Source: Terriglobia bacterium
GTDB lineage: Bacteria; Acidobacteriota; Terriglobia; UBA7540
Assembly: GCA_030042795.1 (NCBI GenBank)
Contig: JASHYZ010000273.1
Coordinates: 1 to 5,944 of the forward strand
Direction of reading: 5' to 3'
DNA: 5,944 nt
A program made the translations under genes and the position numbers. The notes below the pieces were generated by a model. The model was not told the DNA's origin, did not search any database, and saw only the letters and a list, made by a program, of their open reading frames with translations. Positions 5,092-5,944 of the stretch are shown piece after piece; the stretch's first letter is position 1, and every line of letters starts with the position of its first letter.

Positions 5092-5871
5092 CTAGCGTCT
5101 GGCACCTAACACCTGCTCTTCCCTGTCTTCAACGCCGAGCCAGCCATAGCCCTTCTCTTCAAGCTCCAGGGCCAACTCCTTGCCACCTGACTTCACGATG
5201 CGGCCAGCCGAGAGTACGTGCACGAAGTCGGGAACGATGTAGTTCAGCAGGCGTTGGTAGTGCGTCACGACGATAATGGACCGCTCGGGTGAGCGCAAGG
5301 CATTGACCCCGTTGGCGACGATGCGCAGGGCGTCGATATCAAGGCCGGAGTCGGTCTCATCCAGGATGCCGAGCTTGGGCTCCAGCACCGCCATCTGGAA
5401 GATTTCATTGCGCTTCTTCTCGCCGCCAGAAAAACCCTCATTCACCGGCCGGTTAATGAGGCTCTCGTCCATCTCCAGCAGCTTCATCTTTTCGCGGGCA
5501 ACGACCAGAAAATCCATGGCGTCCATTTCTTCCTCACCGAGGGCTTTCCGTCCGGCGTTCAGGGCGGCACGAAGAAAATAAAGATTGCTCACTCCCGGAA
5601 TTTCCACCGGATACTGGAAGGCCAGAAACACGCCTTCGCGGGCGCGGTCTTCGGGCGCCATGGCCAGCAGATCCTTGCCTTCGTAGAGCACTTCACCCTC
5701 AGTAACGGTGTAGGCGTCACGGCCAGCCAATACCTGGGCCAGCGTCGATTTGCCGGAGCCGTTCGGGCCCATGATGGCGTGCACTTCACCCCTGCCGATC
5801 GAAAGGTCGATTCCATGCAAGATTTCGTTGTTGCCAACTTGCGCGTGCAGATTTTTGATCTCAAGAAACAT
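5092..5871 (-). CDS. sufC: SufC, Fe-S assembly ATPase (ABC-type)
   Basis: Soluble ABC-family ATPase that drives conformational change of the SufBC2D scaffold. It has 259 residues, against about 248-250 in common relatives. Walker [10 protein letters not shown] is at 35-43 (Lys41), the Q-loop FQYP at 85-88, the SufC-type signature [11 protein letters not shown] at 147-157, Walker [11 protein letters not shown] at 169-178 (Asp171, Glu172) and the switch His204 in [17 protein letters not shown] and SGGEKKR separate SufC from transporter ATPases. ATG at 5871 follows AAGGAG (5883-5888) by 11 nt; the frame is open further upstream, but SufC homology begins at this Met. The end GYGWLGVED is normal, but the last residues (QVLGARR) and the stop are encoded by an intergenic-type repeat. 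The catalytic set is complete. sufB is expected just beyond the right edge. Confidence 0.97.
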   Translation of the reverse strand: MFLEIKNLHAQVGNNEILHGIDLSIGRGEVHAIMGPNGSGKSTLAQVLAGRDAYTVTEGEVLYEGKDLLAMAPEDRAREGVFLAFQYPVEIPGVSNLYFLRAALNAGRKALGEEEMDAMDFLVVAREKMKLLEMDESLINRPVNEGFSGGEKKRNEIFQMAVLEPKLGILDETDSGLDIDALRIVANGVNALRSPERSIIVVTHYQRLLNYIVPDFVHVLSAGRIVKSGGKELALELEEKGYGWLGVEDREEQVLGARR

Positions 5872-5892
5872 CCCGTTGATTACTCCTTGTGA

Positions 5893-5910
5893 CTCGAAAC
5901 TCGAAGCTCG
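5893..5910. repeat. Short tandem 7-bp repeat (CTCGAA-A/G) before sufC
   Basis: CTCGAAA, CTCGAAG, CTCG in tandem (about 2.6 units) just upstream of the sufC ribosome-binding site. Too short for a firm claim; looks like a slipped simple repeat. Confidence 0.45.
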
Positions 5911-5918
5911 TGCGCCGG

Positions 5919-5944
5919 CTACTCGGTTGCCGTCTGGCCTTGAA
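5919..5944 (-). CDS. Possible 3' end of an upstream gene (sufB expected)
   Basis: In one minus-strand frame the edge sequence reads QGQTATE then TAG (5919-5921), 47 nt before the sufC start. By operon convention the upstream gene should be sufB, but these few residues do not match a SufB C-terminus I can recall, and other frames are also open. Offered only as a pointer. Confidence 0.2.

Noticed and set aside
5872..5943. N-terminal extension of SufC upstream of ATG 5871
   Set aside because: The frame is open, but the residues do not resemble SufC, run through a simple repeat, and the ribosome-binding site sits inside the would-be extension.

Overview
The window is a stretch of bacterial chromosome read almost entirely from the minus strand. 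It carries a SUF iron-sulfur cluster assembly operon. In transcription order (high to low coordinate) it holds a possible tail of an upstream gene, sufC, a 514-bp gap rich in repeats, sufD, a small coiled-coil protein, sufS, a small ParB-like protein, a dual-specificity phosphatase, a Mop/TOBE molybdate-binding protein, and sufU, which is cut by the left edge.

The organism cannot be fixed from this window. Moderate-to-high GC, a SufC-D-S-U set using the SufU scaffold type (not SufA/E or IscU), and degenerate intergenic repeats of the AGGTGTCAG and CTCGAAA kinds suggest an acidobacterium or a relative. That is inference, not proof.

SufC (ATPase) and SufD form the scaffold complex with SufB, which probably lies just outside the right edge. 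SufS strips sulfur from cysteine and SufU accepts it, so the core parts needed for cluster building are nearly all here. Spacings from sufD to sufU are short (2, 22, about 64, 20, 22 and 35 nt), and nearly every gene has a purine-rich ribosome-binding site, so this part is probably one transcript. Three passengers sit between sufS and its partner sufU: the ParB-like protein, the phosphatase and Mop. A further coiled-coil protein is wedged 2 nt after sufD.

The only long non-coding stretch (4578-5091) separates sufC from sufD, which are normally close neighbours. It holds three imperfect copies of a 27-bp repeat, two identical 12-bp perfect palindromes exactly 21 bp apart, a GC-rich hairpin, a perfect 12-bp inverted repeat, and a partial third copy of that repeat arm touching the sufC stop codon. 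It looks like accumulated repeat or mobile-element debris that may now carry regulatory sites for sufD and the genes after it. I see no complete new system. The best leads are this gap, the ParB-like/phosphatase pair and the coiled-coil protein.
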